NCBI GenBank assembly: GCA_964596165.1 | Contig: CAZQTW010000058.1 | Location: 1-40,860 of the forward strand | Direction of reading: 5' to 3' | DNA from: CAYUQT01 sp964596165 | Lineage (GTDB): Bacteria > Planctomycetota > Phycisphaerae > UBA1845 > JAFGLZ01 | Length of the DNA: 40,860 nt | Shown here: piece by piece, positions 40,580-40,860 of the stretch | Layout: each line of letters begins with the position of its first letter | Position numbering within the stretch: position 1 is the stretch's first letter | Made by a program: the position numbers and the translations under genes | The notes under the pieces: generated by a model | Seen by the model: the letters and a program-made list of their open reading frames with translations, nothing else | Told to the model about the DNA's origin: nothing | Databases searched by the model: none

Positions 40580-40860
40580 GCTGCACCCCACGAGAATACG
40601 CGGACCGGCGAGTGGAGGACCCCCACATTCGTCCATCGATATGTAGGATTTAGACGACGGCGAGGCAAACGACGTGGCTGTTTTCCTGGGTTGATTTTCC
40701 GGCACCGTGGGCGTGGAACGTCTTATGGGACCGCGTCGGCGGGGTCTACAGGACAGAGCTGTGTCAGCCCGGTCCGGGGGGGCCACGGGCGGCTTGCCCG
40801 CCCGTGTCTGGAGTTTGGCACTTCTGGGGTGGGATTGTACTCCGGCCTGGGCAGCGTCGG
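40580..40860. other. Right-edge region upstream of the PEP-CTERM gene
   Basis: About 280 bp. The minus-strand frame of the PEP-CTERM gene continues open to 40786 but is Arg/Pro-rich and lacks support. No promoter, tRNA or repeat was recognised. Confidence 0.4.

Overview
The window is a GC-rich bacterial chromosome segment. Exported Asp-box (BNR) and GH2 proteins, a PEP-CTERM surface protein, many membrane glycosyltransferases, frequent TTG/GTG starts and a multihaem respiratory cluster together suggest a Planctomycetota bacterium, possibly of the Phycisphaerae type. This placement is inferred from gene content, not computed. There is one tRNA gene (Val, CAC). I see no rRNA, CRISPR array, insertion sequence or prophage.

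Layout. (1) 1-7757, plus strand: a truncated membrane glycosyltransferase, a YfhO-like membrane protein, a GT9 heptosyltransferase-like enzyme, tRNA-Val with a good promoter, and a GT39-like glycosyltransferase whose reading frame runs 180 bp antisense into a GNAT acetyltransferase. (2) 8253-11226: an aldehyde dehydrogenase, an exported protein of unknown function, and carbon-nitrogen hydrolase debris containing a diverged direct repeat. (3) 11318-15086: two convergent multi-pass GT39-like proteins. (4) 15290-18739, minus strand: a sialidase-like BNR protein, an exported O-methyltransferase and an APC amino-acid permease. (5) 18849-19732: three gene remnants in under 900 bp (mannonate dehydratase, short-chain dehydrogenase, SGNH hydrolase), followed by an intact RelE/ParE-type toxin-antitoxin pair and a secreted GH2 enzyme that seems to lack its nucleophile. 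(6) 30154-23043, minus strand: an enlarged prepilin peptidase, then a LapA-domain protein, an OmpA-domain lipoprotein, hisH, hisA, hisI, and a Trk/Ktr potassium channel with its RCK regulator. (7) 30440-34836: a Gfo/Idh/MocA oxidoreductase, a small hypothetical gene and an 812-residue exported helical plus Asp-box protein. (8) 35140-39615, plus strand: four genes joined by 4-bp stop/start overlaps, encoding an anchored tetrahaem cytochrome, a Tat-exported 4x[4Fe-4S] protein, an NrfD-type quinol module and an octahaem HAO-family cytochrome. (9) A PEP-CTERM protein on the minus strand closes the window.

How the genes work together. The most coherent system is region 8. NrfD plus the ferredoxin-like subunit would pass electrons between the quinone pool and the periplasm, and the cytochromes would link them to an octahaem enzyme of the hydroxylamine oxidoreductase / nitrite reductase superfamily. 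This is a compact candidate respiratory nitrogen-oxide module. Regions 1 and 3 suggest surface polysaccharide or glycolipid assembly. Regions 4, 5 and 7 suggest use of complex, possibly amino-sugar or uronic-acid-containing glycans, with part of a sugar-acid pathway now decaying.
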